A stretch of 35,989 nt of DNA, from contig NZ_JAMWYY010000031.1 of assembly GCF_024305175.1 (NCBI RefSeq), positions 1 to 35,989 on the forward strand, in the 5' to 3' direction. Shown piece after piece: positions 24,170 through 32,883 of this stretch. How positions within the stretch are numbered: position 1 is the stretch's first letter; each line of letters begins with the position of its first letter. The stretch comes from Flavobacterium sp. Its GTDB lineage: Bacteria > Bacteroidota > Bacteroidia > Flavobacteriales > Flavobacteriaceae. The notes under the pieces are model-generated. The model saw only the letters and a list, made by a program, of their open reading frames with translations, ran no database searches and had not been told where the DNA came from. Both the position numbers and the translations under genes were made by a program.

Positions 24170-25105
24170 ATGAAAAACCAACTTGCCTTAATTGTATTAT
24201 TACTGTCGTTTTTAGTAAATGCACAAGATAAAAACGATGTTTATGCCATTGTATATGATTATCCTAACAGTGTTCAGTCTATAGAAATACTTGCCAATAA
24301 AATTAAGTCAGATTTTACAAGTAATGAAGACAAGGCAAGGGCAGTTTTTAGCTGGATTGCATTTAATGTTAAGTTTGACGTTACAGGTAATTCAGGTAAA
24401 GGTTTTTACTATACTAACGAAAAAGACAGGCAGGAAAAGAATCAAAAGCAAATTCAGGAAATGGTTGCTACTGCTTTAAACAATAACATTGCAACGGCAT
24501 CAGGATATGCTTTTTTGTTCGAAAATTTGGCAAAGGCAGTGGGGCTTGAGGTTGTAACCATTCCCGGAACTTTAAAATCAGATCCTTCACAGATAGGACA
24601 AATGCCAAACGGCACCAACCATCTTTGGAATGCTGTAAAAATCAATAATAAATGGTCTTTACTTGATGTTACTTTAGGGGCAGGCTATATTGGAAGTAAC
24701 GGACAGTTTAAACCTGCTTTTAATGATGGTTATTTCTTCACTAATCCTGAAAGGTTTTATCTTAATCACTATCCTAATAATACCGAGTGGCTTTTTGTAA
24801 ATAAAACCAAAGAGAATTTTTCTAAACTTCCTTTATTTTTTGGAGAATATATAGCTTCAGGTTATACAATAGTGTCTCCCGATATGGGAATCATTAAACC
24901 CAAAAACAATATTGTTGAATTTAAGTTTAATAACTTAAGCGCAAGTGAGCCTGTTGGGTATATAACAGATTTGAGCAGCCAGCCTGTAGTAATGGAGCAG
25001 GATGAAAAAACACTTGTCTACAAAGCCAGTGTAGACAGTAAAGCATCTACTTTGATTGTAGTTGTAAAAGGCAAGCCTGTTGCCATGTACCTTCTTACAA
25101 AATAA
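24170..25105 (+). CDS. Transglutaminase-like protein, catalytic Cys lost
   Basis: A 311-aa exported protein (signal MKNQLALIVLLLSFLVNAQ). It is a paralogue of the next gene along its length: both share DKARAVFSWIAFNV/ERARALFTWIAYNI, NHLWNAVKINNKW/NHAWNAVKINGEW and LLDVTLGAG/LLDVTWGAG. The catalytic His (H151) and Asp (D166) are kept, but the Cys position is Ala (A110 in NIATASGYAF, against C117 in KGVCHGYSMV next door) and the following His is Ser. It is therefore probably a pseudoenzyme that binds rather than cuts. The C-terminal beta domain is intact, so it is not an ordinary decaying gene. Confidence 0.85.
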   Translation: MKNQLALIVLLLSFLVNAQDKNDVYAIVYDYPNSVQSIEILANKIKSDFTSNEDKARAVFSWIAFNVKFDVTGNSGKGFYYTNEKDRQEKNQKQIQEMVATALNNNIATASGYAFLFENLAKAVGLEVVTIPGTLKSDPSQIGQMPNGTNHLWNAVKINNKWSLLDVTLGAGYIGSNGQFKPAFNDGYFFTNPERFYLNHYPNNTEWLFVNKTKENFSKLPLFFGEYIASGYTIVSPDMGIIKPKNNIVEFKFNNLSASEPVGYITDLSSQPVVMEQDEKTLVYKASVDSKASTLIVVVKGKPVAMYLLTK

Positions 25106-25150
25106 TTGGTACTTAACATATTTTGGCAGGATTTTGGTTTTATATAGAGT

Positions 25151-26107
25151 ATGAAAGCAATACTCTTAAAAATCAAAATACTGCTCTTGTTTGCTTGCTA
25201 TACTGCAACCGCACAGGATTATACTAAAGTAGATAATCTTGTAAAGAGTTACCCCAACACCTATAAAACCCCTGCACAACTTGCAGAGCGCATTGCAGCC
25301 GACTTTCAGCGGGAGGATGAACGTGCGCGTGCCCTTTTTACTTGGATTGCCTATAACATCAGTTTTGACGAGTCGCCTGCCGCACTTGGGCGCAAACCGG
25401 TAAGGTATTCTTATACCACCGAAGCGGAAAGGCTTGCCAAGGTTGCCGAAATAGAGAACGACCTTGCCAAAGAAACGCTCAGGCAACGGAAAGGCGTGTG
25501 TCACGGCTACAGTATGGTTTATGCGCTCACCGCCCGTAAATTGGGGCTTGAATGTGAGGTTGTTCGCGGTAATGCAAAATCAATCCCTTCAGATATTGGT
25601 AAACCCGCATCACCAAGCAACCATGCCTGGAATGCAGTTAAAATAAACGGGGAGTGGAAGTTGCTCGATGTTACCTGGGGAGCGGGCGGCTTTACCGGGC
25701 GCAGTAAAAAATTCGGTTTCAGGTTTGATGATAAATACTTTTTTACCGAGCCGGAGCTGTTTTTCATTAACCATTTCCCTGAAGATAAAAAGTGGTTACT
25801 AACAACTAAAAATGAGCGCGATTATGCAGTACAGCCATTATATTATGATTTGGGCTACCATATAGTACAGCCCAACGAAGGAGTGCTTAAAGCAAAAAAT
25901 GAAGGAGTACTTACTTTTAAGATAAAAGGGCTAAAAGCTACTGATGAAGTGGCTTATCAGTTTAGTTCGGCGCCGTTCTCTAAAAAAGCTGAGCCAAAAA
26001 TATTTGCCGATACCGGAGAATTTGATGTACTGTTTGACCGTACCACGCGCGGAATACTCACTATATTTGTAAACAAACAATCTGTGGTGGCGTATAGTGT
26101 GAAATAG
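25151..26107 (+). CDS. Transglutaminase-like cysteine protease/transferase
   Basis: A 318-aa exported protein with a hydrophobic N-terminus (LKIKILLLFACYTATAQ). The papain-like transglutaminase core has C117 (GVCHGYSMVY), H158 (SNHAWNAVK) and D173 (LLDVTWGAG). A C-terminal domain of about 110 residues follows, with YHIVQPNEGVLKAKNEGVLTF. Proteins of this kind in Bacteroidota are usually periplasmic or surface peptidases or cross-linkers; the substrate is unknown. It follows its Cys-less paralogue after 45 bp. Confidence 0.87.
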   Translation: MKAILLKIKILLLFACYTATAQDYTKVDNLVKSYPNTYKTPAQLAERIAADFQREDERARALFTWIAYNISFDESPAALGRKPVRYSYTTEAERLAKVAEIENDLAKETLRQRKGVCHGYSMVYALTARKLGLECEVVRGNAKSIPSDIGKPASPSNHAWNAVKINGEWKLLDVTWGAGGFTGRSKKFGFRFDDKYFFTEPELFFINHFPEDKKWLLTTKNERDYAVQPLYYDLGYHIVQPNEGVLKAKNEGVLTFKIKGLKATDEVAYQFSSAPFSKKAEPKIFADTGEFDVLFDRTTRGILTIFVNKQSVVAYSVK

Positions 26108-26126
26108 TTTTAGTAGCTGTAATTTT

Positions 26127-26756
26127 ATGAGATATCTGTTGTTTATATTGTTTTTTACTACAATTGCGTGTAATAAGACAACCGTTACAAAAGAAACTGT
26201 GGTAGGTATAATACCTTATAGAAATATAGATGACAGTAAAGTAGCATTAGTTAGCAAAGCTATTACCGATTATTATGGTATAAAGGTAAAAGTGCTGCCT
26301 CATTCAGAATTTCCCTCGTCAGCATTTGTAAACATAAAATCGCCCCGTTACAGGGCAGACAGCCTTATAGCTATACAGGAGCGTAACATGCAGCCGGATG
26401 TTGATTATATCTTGGGGCTTACTGATAAAGATATCTCGGTAACCAAGCGGGATGAGAACGGAAATATCAAACCTCCCGAATGGAAGTATAATGATTTTGG
26501 TGTCATGGGGCTTGCCTATCGTCCCGGCAACAGTTGCATTGTTTCCGATTTCCGGTTAAAGCATAAAAATAAAGAGGTACAGTTTGGCAGATTTAAAAAA
26601 GTTGCTATACATGAGTTAGGCCATAACTTCGGGCTTCCGCATTGCCCTGATAAATCATGTGTAATGACAGACGCTGTAGAGCGTATCAGCACAATAGACA
26701 ATGCGAAGCCGGAATTATGTATAGCGTGTAAAAAGAAACTTAATATCTCCCGCTAA
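26127..26756 (+). CDS. Lipoprotein archaemetzincin (zinc metalloprotease)
   Basis: A 209-aa protein with lipobox TTIAC (C15). The zinc site is H162-E-L-G-H166-N-F-G-L-P-H172-C, then C178-V-M, 17 residues, C198-I-A-C201. This reproduces the archaemetzincin signature HExxHxxGxxHCx4CxM plus CxxC. Archaemetzincins are metzincin peptidases; here the Met-turn and the four Cys are all present. A lipid anchor would place it on the periplasmic or outer face of the envelope, which is less usual for the family. Its 3' end overlaps the convergent maleate isomerase gene by 17 bp. Confidence 0.9.
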   Translation: MRYLLFILFFTTIACNKTTVTKETVVGIIPYRNIDDSKVALVSKAITDYYGIKVKVLPHSEFPSSAFVNIKSPRYRADSLIAIQERNMQPDVDYILGLTDKDISVTKRDENGNIKPPEWKYNDFGVMGLAYRPGNSCIVSDFRLKHKNKEVQFGRFKKVAIHELGHNFGLPHCPDKSCVMTDAVERISTIDNAKPELCIACKKKLNISR

Positions 26757-27489
26757 GCAGTGCGCCACCCATAGGTACTTTTGTATCTAAGCCTAATTTC
26801 TTCAGCATTTCATAAGTGGTGCAAACCGCAGCCGAGGTTACCGGTATGCCAATTTCTCTTTCAATAGCATCAATAGCTTCTAATGACGGCATCTGCACGC
26901 AGGCAGAAGCAACCAGTACATCAACACCTTCAAGGTTAAGGCGTTTGTATATCTCAAGCAGGTTCATAGGGTCTTGTGCCGCTACCTCTAGGTTATCCGG
27001 TATTTCAAGCGCAATAAAATCTATCACCTCAAACCCTTGGTGTTCAATATAATCTACCACAAGCTGTGTAAGCGGTTTCATATAAGGCGTAATCACAGCG
27101 ACCTTTTTAGCACCCAAAACCTTTAATCCGTTTATTAATGCTCCCGCACTTGTAACAACAGGGGCAGGCGCATCATTTTTTACTGTTTCTTCATGCAGGT
27201 TGGTTTCGCTCACACAATGGTAGCCGCGCCCCATACTCATAATCGCGACAAGACATGCATAACCCATTACATCTACACGAGCATCACTTAGCTCCTGCGC
27301 GCATTTAAGGCTTTGGGCATCCATTGCTTCCAGTTCTTCCTTAGTTACCTTTTTCATGCGCATTCGGCTGGAATGGAATGTAAAGCGTTCAGGAGAAACC
27401 GTTTCCCTTGCCCTGAATAGCGCCGGTATCTCCGTTTCCATAGTGATATTAGAGCTGGGCACAATTTGCCCTATGCGGTATTTTTTCAT
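26740..27489 (-). CDS. Maleate isomerase (maleate cis-trans isomerase)
   Basis: A 249-aa member of the Asp/Glu racemase superfamily in the maleate isomerase (MaiA/NicE) group. It opens YRIGQIVPSSNITMETEIP, and the two catalytic Cys are C79 (VMGYACLVAIMSMG) and C197 (VLVASACVQMPSL), both in the family positions. It converts maleate to fumarate. It is the last gene of the catabolic operon, where it would remove the maleate released by hydrolysis of maleylpyruvate. Confidence 0.88.
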   Translation of the reverse strand: MKKYRIGQIVPSSNITMETEIPALFRARETVSPERFTFHSSRMRMKKVTKEELEAMDAQSLKCAQELSDARVDVMGYACLVAIMSMGRGYHCVSETNLHEETVKNDAPAPVVTSAGALINGLKVLGAKKVAVITPYMKPLTQLVVDYIEHQGFEVIDFIALEIPDNLEVAAQDPMNLLEIYKRLNLEGVDVLVASACVQMPSLEAIDAIEREIGIPVTSAAVCTTYEMLKKLGLDTKVPMGGALLSGRY

Positions 27490-27499
27490 TAATCTTCGT

Positions 27500-27594
27500 G
27501 TTTAAAGTTTAAGGTTTAAGATTGGAAAGTCCATTCCTATTACTTACAGTCTCAAAAACCCATTTTCAAATTTTCAAATCAACTAATTTTCAAA
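27500..27594. repeat. Short AT-rich repeats between maleate isomerase and FAH genes
   Basis: Three tandem GTTTAA(A/G) units at 27500-27520, and three ATTTTCAAA units at 27562-27570, 27570-27578 and 27586-27594. Similar TTTGAAAA-rich spacers are common in flavobacterial intergenic DNA. No promoter or terminator is evident. Confidence 0.6.
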
Positions 27595-28515
27595 TTAATT
27601 AGCTGCCTCGCTGTCCACTACATAATTTCGTAGCGTGCCAATAGCTTCTACTGTAGCTTCAACAACATCGCCCGGCCACATGAAAGACTGTGGTGTCATA
27701 CCCGCACCAACACCTGCCGGTGTGCCGGTAGCAATAATATCGCCCGGTTCAAGCGTAAATACCGTACTGAGGTCGTGTATCAGGTCGTTAATATTAAACA
27801 GCATATATTTGGTATTGGAATTCTGCCTTTCCTCACCATTCAGTTTTAACGAAAGCTTCAGGTTGTGCGGATTTTCAATATCAGCCTTGGTAACCAATAC
27901 AGGCCCCATAGGCGCAAAAGTATCCTGACCTTTAGATACTATCCATTGCCCGGCACGGCGGCAGTCGCGCGCGCTGATGTCATTAATGATGGTATAACCA
28001 TACACATAGTCCATTGCTTCTTCTTTAGGCACATTTTTACCACGTTTGCCAATGATAACAGCAAGTTCTACTTCATAGTCCAGTTGTTTTGTAATTTTCT
28101 GGTTGTGTATGATATTCCCTTCAGGGCCAATTACAGCAGATGTAGGCTTAGAGAAGACCACTGGTTCCTGAGGTAATTCTTTAGAAGTATCAAGCGTACG
28201 TGCCGATTCGGCAACATGCTCCGTATAATTTAACCCGATACCAAAAATGTTTTTACGTGGTTTGGGTATTGGTGCCATCAATGTGGCATTGCCCATAGGG
28301 ATAGAACAATCAAGTAATTCTTCTTTAGTAGCTGTATTGAGTAACTGTATGGCGTGGTTTATACCTTCTATGCCTAAATCGATAAAGTCGAGCATATTAT
28401 CAGGAAGCGGGCTTTGCTTTATGTGTCCCAGCTTTTCTGCGTCAACTATCATTTCGCCTTCTACAAACCCGAGGCGTGCGGGCGTATGATTTATTCTGTA
28501 AGTAACTAATTTCAT
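27595..28515 (-). CDS. Fumarylacetoacetate hydrolase family protein (probable maleyl-/fumarylpyruvate hydrolase)
   Basis: A 306-aa FAH-superfamily hydrolase. It has the family core IFGIGLNYTEHVAE, a metal site in QLDYEVELAVIIG (the E-x-E pair) and NDISARD, and ends DIIATGTPAGVGAGM. These enzymes cleave C-C bonds in 2,4-dioxo acids with Mg. Next to gentisate 1,2-dioxygenase the likely substrate is maleylpyruvate or fumarylpyruvate. No maleylpyruvate isomerase is seen and a maleate isomerase follows, so direct hydrolysis of maleylpyruvate to pyruvate and maleate is the better fit. That is inference from context. Confidence 0.87.
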   Translation of the reverse strand: MKLVTYRINHTPARLGFVEGEMIVDAEKLGHIKQSPLPDNMLDFIDLGIEGINHAIQLLNTATKEELLDCSIPMGNATLMAPIPKPRKNIFGIGLNYTEHVAESARTLDTSKELPQEPVVFSKPTSAVIGPEGNIIHNQKITKQLDYEVELAVIIGKRGKNVPKEEAMDYVYGYTIINDISARDCRRAGQWIVSKGQDTFAPMGPVLVTKADIENPHNLKLSLKLNGEERQNSNTKYMLFNINDLIHDLSTVFTLEPGDIIATGTPAGVGAGMTPQSFMWPGDVVEATVEAIGTLRNYVVDSEAAN

Positions 28516-28542
28516 TATTTAATTTTGTGTGTTATTTGAATT

Positions 28543-28587
28543 TTCCATTTCGACTTTATGGAGAAATCTTAGATTCCTCGACTGCGC
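28543..28587. repeat. Palindromic interspersed repeat, copy 1
   Basis: A 45-bp block sharing 41 of 45 positions with 30776-30820, in the same orientation. Its centre, GGAGAAATCT-TAGATTCCTC, is an imperfect palindrome. It resembles the TTTCGAC...GAGAAATCT repeats common in flavobacterial intergenic DNA. It sits between the FAH and gentisate dioxygenase genes. Confidence 0.75.
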
Positions 28588-28630
28588 CCTGAATAACAAT
28601 ACTTTTACAGTATGCTTCTGTCGGAAATTG

Positions 28631-29737
28631 CTACTCAACCTTTTGCCTTCCCTCCGGATGCGCTTTTTCCTGATACAATCCTAATGATTCGATAACCGGC
28701 AGGTCGTGAAACGAGAACAGGCAGGCATCTTCCGTATCGGATAAATTTACGTGTTCATGATAAACCCATGACGGCACGCAAAAGATGTCGCGCTCCTTCC
28801 AGTCATAACGTTTGCCGCCAATTATAGAGTAGCCCTTACCTTTGGCACATTGATAAATGAATGAGCCTGTGTGCTTATGTGCAAGCGTATGCTCGCTTGG
28901 GCGGAGCATCTGCATACTGGCTCCCATAGTTTGCATTACATGCCCGCCAGTGAGCGGATTGGTATAATGCATTAATACTCCATCGTAAGGTGAACCTTCA
29001 TTAACCTGTGCGGCTTGCTGCAGGGCTGGGTACACTTGTTTCCATGAATATTTAAAAAGGGGAGAGTAGGGCTTGTCCCAAACGTGGTCGGCAGGTATTA
29101 ACCCCGCACCACTATAGCTCATAGGTGAGAAATTCAGTGGTTTTTCTAATGGCTGCTTGCCATCAAACACAGCATAGTCATTTGCTTCGAGCGCATTTAC
29201 AAGCGGAATATCCAGCCCGTCCTGCCAAATGCAGGTTTTGCCGCCTTCCTCTACGCCATGCTCGTGCCAGGTGCTGTTTGGCGTTATTACAAAATCGTTG
29301 ACTTCAAGCATAATTTTATTACCGTCAACCACAGTATAACCACCTTCGCCTTCCATAATAAAACGCAGTGCAGAGGCTTTGTGCCTGTGTGCCGAAGTAC
29401 TTTCTCCCGGGCGGGTAACCTGAATGCCGGTGTACAGCCAACCTACTGCAGCGCTTACATCGCGGCGTTTGTCATTAACGAGGTACACGACACGGCGGCC
29501 TGCCTGCTCAGGCGTAACCAGTTCAGATGATTTTAATACCAAATGACGCAGGTCTTCATATTTCCACAACATCGGTACCGATGAAGGTTTAGGCTCCCAT
29601 GGTTCTATATCGTTGGCTACTGTCCATAATGCGCCTGCGCCAAGGCTTTCCAGTTCTTTATAATAGGCTTCCAGCTCGGGCGTGGTTTGCACCCTTGCAC
29701 GTCCGTAAACCGTGTCGTCATATTTTGTTTCCTCCAT
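28631..29737 (-). CDS. Gentisate 1,2-dioxygenase
   Basis: A 368-aa bicupin dioxygenase. The first cupin carries STSAHRHKASALRFIMEG and NSTWHEHGVEEGG, which supply the Fe(II) His ligands; the second has HTLAHKHTGSFIYQCAKG and PSWVYHEHVNLS. The N-terminal ELEAYYKELESLGAGALW and WEPKPSSVPMLWKYEDL are typical of gentisate 1,2-dioxygenases. It opens the ring of gentisate (2,5-dihydroxybenzoate) to maleylpyruvate with O2. Homologues also take 5-substituted salicylates or hydroxyanthranilate, so some doubt about substrate remains. Confidence 0.9.
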   Translation of the reverse strand: MEETKYDDTVYGRARVQTTPELEAYYKELESLGAGALWTVANDIEPWEPKPSSVPMLWKYEDLRHLVLKSSELVTPEQAGRRVVYLVNDKRRDVSAAVGWLYTGIQVTRPGESTSAHRHKASALRFIMEGEGGYTVVDGNKIMLEVNDFVITPNSTWHEHGVEEGGKTCIWQDGLDIPLVNALEANDYAVFDGKQPLEKPLNFSPMSYSGAGLIPADHVWDKPYSPLFKYSWKQVYPALQQAAQVNEGSPYDGVLMHYTNPLTGGHVMQTMGASMQMLRPSEHTLAHKHTGSFIYQCAKGKGYSIIGGKRYDWKERDIFCVPSWVYHEHVNLSDTEDACLFSFHDLPVIESLGLYQEKAHPEGRQKVE

Positions 29738-29771
29738 ACTTTCTTATTTTCAAGTTGTTATGGTGTTTGTT

Positions 29772-30746
29772 TTATTCAGTATCTGAGTCACTACCCATAA
29801 AGGTAATGTTTTTCTTCGGGGCTGTATTTACACGCAGGTCAAAGATATCAAAGCGGTTATAGTGCCCCAATATATCGTGCATCTGCTTTGGCTGTATGCA
29901 TTTGCTCAGGTCAATATCCGCATATACAATGCCTTCCTCATCTATCAGCGGCTCGCCGATAACGGCCCCGTTAGGGCCAATAAATCCTGAAAATGCGCTA
30001 TCCTTCCGCGTAAGCAACTCTTCCGCATTGGGAACCTCTTCTTTTAAGATATCAATTATCTCTTTTGTAATGGTAGAACATGAAACGATAGTAAACAATT
30101 TACCTTCAAACGAGTGTGCCGCGGCACGTATCTTAATAGCTTCTGCCATGTTATAATCAGGCGGGGCAACCGGCAGCGAAATGTAATTGGCAATGTGGAT
30201 GAGTTCGCCCTGTGTAAGCAGTGTGTAGCGTGCCAGCGTGTTGGTGTTTTCGCCGCAAGCCAGTGTACCAATAGGGCCAATCTCGGTATTATATACTTTT
30301 AACGAAGAACCATCGCCGCCAGTCCACGTGAGTTTCTCTGCCCAAGTGGGCACCAGTTTGCGGTGCTTGCCAATGATTTGGCCTTTATTGTTAATGATAA
30401 GGTTGGTATTGTAAATTTCTCCAAAACTTTGCCCACGCTCATTAACGCCAATAACTATATGGCAATTGTGCTCTTTAGCAGCTTCGCAAAGCCTGTCTGT
30501 TTCAGGGCCGGGAACATTTATTGAGTTTTTATAGAGTTTTTCATACCACGCGCTGCCCTGTACCGGAGTCATGATCCAGTTCCAGTAAGGGTAACCTGCA
30601 ACAAATACTTCTGGGAAAGCCACAAGCGAAGCGCCATTACCCGCTGCCTCAGCAATTATGGAACAGGCTTTTTCTGTAGTAGCTTCTGCATTAAGGAAAA
30701 CAGGTGCTGCCTGTACTGTTGCGGCTTTAAATTTTGGTAATTCCAT
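29772..30746 (-). CDS. Nitrilase (carbon-nitrogen hydrolase)
   Basis: A 324-aa member of the nitrilase superfamily. The catalytic triad is E46 (VAFPEVFVAGYPYWNW), K130 (GKHRKLVPTWAEKLTW) and C164 (GTLACGENTNTLARYTLL). The CGENTN sequence and the long GSAWYEKLYKNS loop place it among true nitrilases (R-CN to acid plus ammonia) rather than amidases. The substrate is unknown. Its place inside an aromatic-acid operon suggests an aryl or arylacetic nitrile, or detoxification of a nitrile that accompanies the growth substrate. Confidence 0.88.
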   Translation of the reverse strand: MELPKFKAATVQAAPVFLNAEATTEKACSIIAEAAGNGASLVAFPEVFVAGYPYWNWIMTPVQGSAWYEKLYKNSINVPGPETDRLCEAAKEHNCHIVIGVNERGQSFGEIYNTNLIINNKGQIIGKHRKLVPTWAEKLTWTGGDGSSLKVYNTEIGPIGTLACGENTNTLARYTLLTQGELIHIANYISLPVAPPDYNMAEAIKIRAAAHSFEGKLFTIVSCSTITKEIIDILKEEVPNAEELLTRKDSAFSGFIGPNGAVIGEPLIDEEGIVYADIDLSKCIQPKQMHDILGHYNRFDIFDLRVNTAPKKNITFMGSDSDTE

Positions 30747-30775
30747 TTATAAACAATTCTAAATTTTAAAATTTT

Positions 30776-30831
30776 TTCCATTTTGACTTTATGGAGAAAT
30801 CTAAGATTCCTCGGCTTCGCACGGAATGGAA
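30776..30831. repeat. Palindromic interspersed repeat, copy 2
   Basis: A 45-bp match to the block at 28543-28587 (4 mismatches) within a longer hairpin closed by TTCCATT (30776-30782) and AATGGAA (30825-30831). It ends 2 bp after the thioesterase stop, between that gene and the nitrilase gene, so it would fold in the operon mRNA. Confidence 0.75.
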
Positions 30832-30833
30832 GG

Positions 30834-31256
30834 TTATAGTAAATATTTTTCCAGTTTGGCACGCATATCATCAGGAAAGGCACTTGCTTTTATGCTCTTA
30901 CGGTCGTCTGAAAAATCCACCCGCACCAGTGTTACTTCGCCCTCCAGGCAAACTGAGTCATCCTCGTGCTCAAACTTAAACCCGCAATGCATAGATGCGC
31001 CGCCCAGGTTCTTTATCCAAAGGTATTTGGTAAGCTCATCGCCCAATCGTGCCGCTTTTTTAAATTGCACTTTAAGGTCAACAGTAGGTATGCCGCCTGT
31101 TTCGTGCAGGTTTTTAAAGGGCAGGTTTAGTGCTTCAGCATAAAAATCCTCAACTAAATTATTCAGCATTTCCAAAAAGCGCGGGTAAAAAACAATCCCC
31201 GCATAATCTACATGCTGAAAACGTACTGTTTCTTTTTTTATAAATGCGTTTTTCAT
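30834..31256 (-). CDS. Hot-dog acyl-CoA thioesterase (4-hydroxybenzoyl-CoA thioesterase type)
   Basis: A 140-aa single hot-dog domain. The motif VRFQHVDYAGIVFYPRFLE (11-29) contains the catalytic Asp of the 4-hydroxybenzoyl-CoA thioesterase/YbgC group. Its ATG overlaps the stop of the CoA ligase gene (TAATG). In this operon it would hydrolyse the hydroxylated aryl-CoA (gentisyl-CoA in the salicylate model) to free gentisate for the dioxygenase. Function by context is inference; the fold and motif are clear. Confidence 0.9.
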   Translation of the reverse strand: MKNAFIKKETVRFQHVDYAGIVFYPRFLEMLNNLVEDFYAEALNLPFKNLHETGGIPTVDLKVQFKKAARLGDELTKYLWIKNLGGASMHCGFKFEHEDDSVCLEGEVTLVRVDFSDDRKSIKASAFPDDMRAKLEKYLL

Positions 31257-32872
31257 TACGCCTGTACTATATTTTTAAGTTTAAATCGTTGTATTTTTCC
31301 TGTTTCTGTTTTAGGGAGGCTGTCCAGATAGCGTATCTCGCGCGGGTATTTGTACGGCGCCGCTACTTCTTTAAACCAGTCCTGTATGGCTTTGGTGGTG
31401 GTTTCGTGCGCCCGGCTTTTATCATGTAAAACAATATAGGCACATACTAGCATACCTCGATTTTCGTCAGGAAGTCCTACTACTGCGCATTCTGCAATGT
31501 CATCATGGGTGAGCAGTACGCTCTCTACTTCTATAGCAGAAATATTATAACCTGCCGAAATAATCATATCATCGCCACGTGCAACAAACCAAAAATAACC
31601 ATCATCATCCTTACGGAAGATGTCGCCCGTTATATTCCAGCCATTTTGCACATATTCTTTTTGTTTATCCTCGCTTACAAGGTATTTGCAGCCCGTAATA
31701 CCGCGCACGGCTAACCGGCCTTCTTTGCCATTTTCAACCTCATTACCGCTTTCATCAATAATTTTAGCTTCATAGCCCCTAATAGCTTTGCCTGTGGCGC
31801 CTTTGCGCATATTTTCGTCATTGCTGGAGATAAAGATATGCAATATCTCTGTAGAGCCTATACCATCTGTTATTTTTAGCCCTGTGGCTTCATACCAGTC
31901 ATCCCAAACTTTTTCAGGCAACGTTTCTCCCGCCGATACACATTTGCGAAGCGAGGAAATATCATACTCTTTTACTTTAGTAGTCAGTACCCGCCATGCG
32001 GTTGGGGCAGTAAAGCAAATGGTTATTTTGTGGTCCTGAATTGCCTGTAAAAGCAGGTCAGGTGTAGGTTTTTCTATTAAAAAGGTTGATGCCCCGAAAT
32101 AAAACGGGAACAGCACCAACCCGCCAAGGCCAAAGGTAAACCCAAGCGGCGGGCTGCCTGTAAAAATATCATCAGGAGTTGGGTTGAGTGAGTATTTAGG
32201 GAATGCCTCACATATCAGCAATATATCTTTATGATAATGCGATGTCATTTTTGGCTTACCTGTAGTACCACTTGTAAAGCCGATGATAGCAACTGAATCT
32301 GCTTTTGATGGATAATTGGTAATGGTTTCAGGCTTGCCTGTCATTAGTTTTTCCAGTTCCTGTTCGGTTTGCCCTGTGCCGTCAAAAGCAATTATTTTAT
32401 TTAAGTAACCTGACGTAACTGATTTTAAATCATCTATTAGCCTATAATCGCATAATGTGTGAGATATCTGTGCGCTATCTGCCATTACCGTTAATTCTTT
32501 TTCCCGCAACAGCGGCATGGTTGCAACCACAATACCGCCCGCTTTAAGTATACCAAACCAGCAGGCTACATACATAGGGTTGTTAGCGGAGCGTATCAGC
32601 ACACGGTTACCCGGAATAAAGCCTGCATCTTCCCGTAGCACGTGTGCAATCTGGTTTGCTTTTTTATACAGATCATTAAAAGTCCACGAGGTATCAAAAG
32701 TGCGTATTGCTATTTTATCGCCATTGCTTTCTGCTATGTGCCTGTCCAGCAAACGCTCTACACAATTCAGGTCTTCCGGGAATTCAAAGTCGGCATGCCC
32801 GGTAAAACATTCTGCCATCAGCGAAGGGTGTGGCAAATGGTCGTGCGCAAAATTATCTTCGTAATGTTTCAT
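31256..32872 (-). CDS. Aryl-CoA ligase (AMP-forming; salicylate/2-aminobenzoate type)
   Basis: A 538-aa member of the ANL adenylating superfamily. The P-loop is IIGFTSGTTGKPKMTSHYH, motif A5 is DGIGSTEILHIF, A7 is NGWNITGDIFRKDDDGYFWF, and the catalytic Lys lies in LPKTETGKIQRFKLKN. The layout is close to benzoate- and 2-aminobenzoate-CoA ligases. It activates an aromatic acid with ATP and CoA. The following enzyme acts on an ortho-substituted benzoyl-CoA, so salicylate or anthranilate are the prime candidates. Confidence 0.88.
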   Translation of the reverse strand: MKHYEDNFAHDHLPHPSLMAECFTGHADFEFPEDLNCVERLLDRHIAESNGDKIAIRTFDTSWTFNDLYKKANQIAHVLREDAGFIPGNRVLIRSANNPMYVACWFGILKAGGIVVATMPLLREKELTVMADSAQISHTLCDYRLIDDLKSVTSGYLNKIIAFDGTGQTEQELEKLMTGKPETITNYPSKADSVAIIGFTSGTTGKPKMTSHYHKDILLICEAFPKYSLNPTPDDIFTGSPPLGFTFGLGGLVLFPFYFGASTFLIEKPTPDLLLQAIQDHKITICFTAPTAWRVLTTKVKEYDISSLRKCVSAGETLPEKVWDDWYEATGLKITDGIGSTEILHIFISSNDENMRKGATGKAIRGYEAKIIDESGNEVENGKEGRLAVRGITGCKYLVSEDKQKEYVQNGWNITGDIFRKDDDGYFWFVARGDDMIISAGYNISAIEVESVLLTHDDIAECAVVGLPDENRGMLVCAYIVLHDKSRAHETTTKAIQDWFKEVAAPYKYPREIRYLDSLPKTETGKIQRFKLKNIVQA

Positions 32873-32883
32873 AGCCCTGATAA

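Noticed and set aside
27562..27594. CRISPR-like array (ATTTTCAAA repeats)
   Set aside because: The units are 9 nt, AT-only in character and without uniform spacers; this is a simple intergenic repeat. No CRISPR array was seen anywhere in the window.
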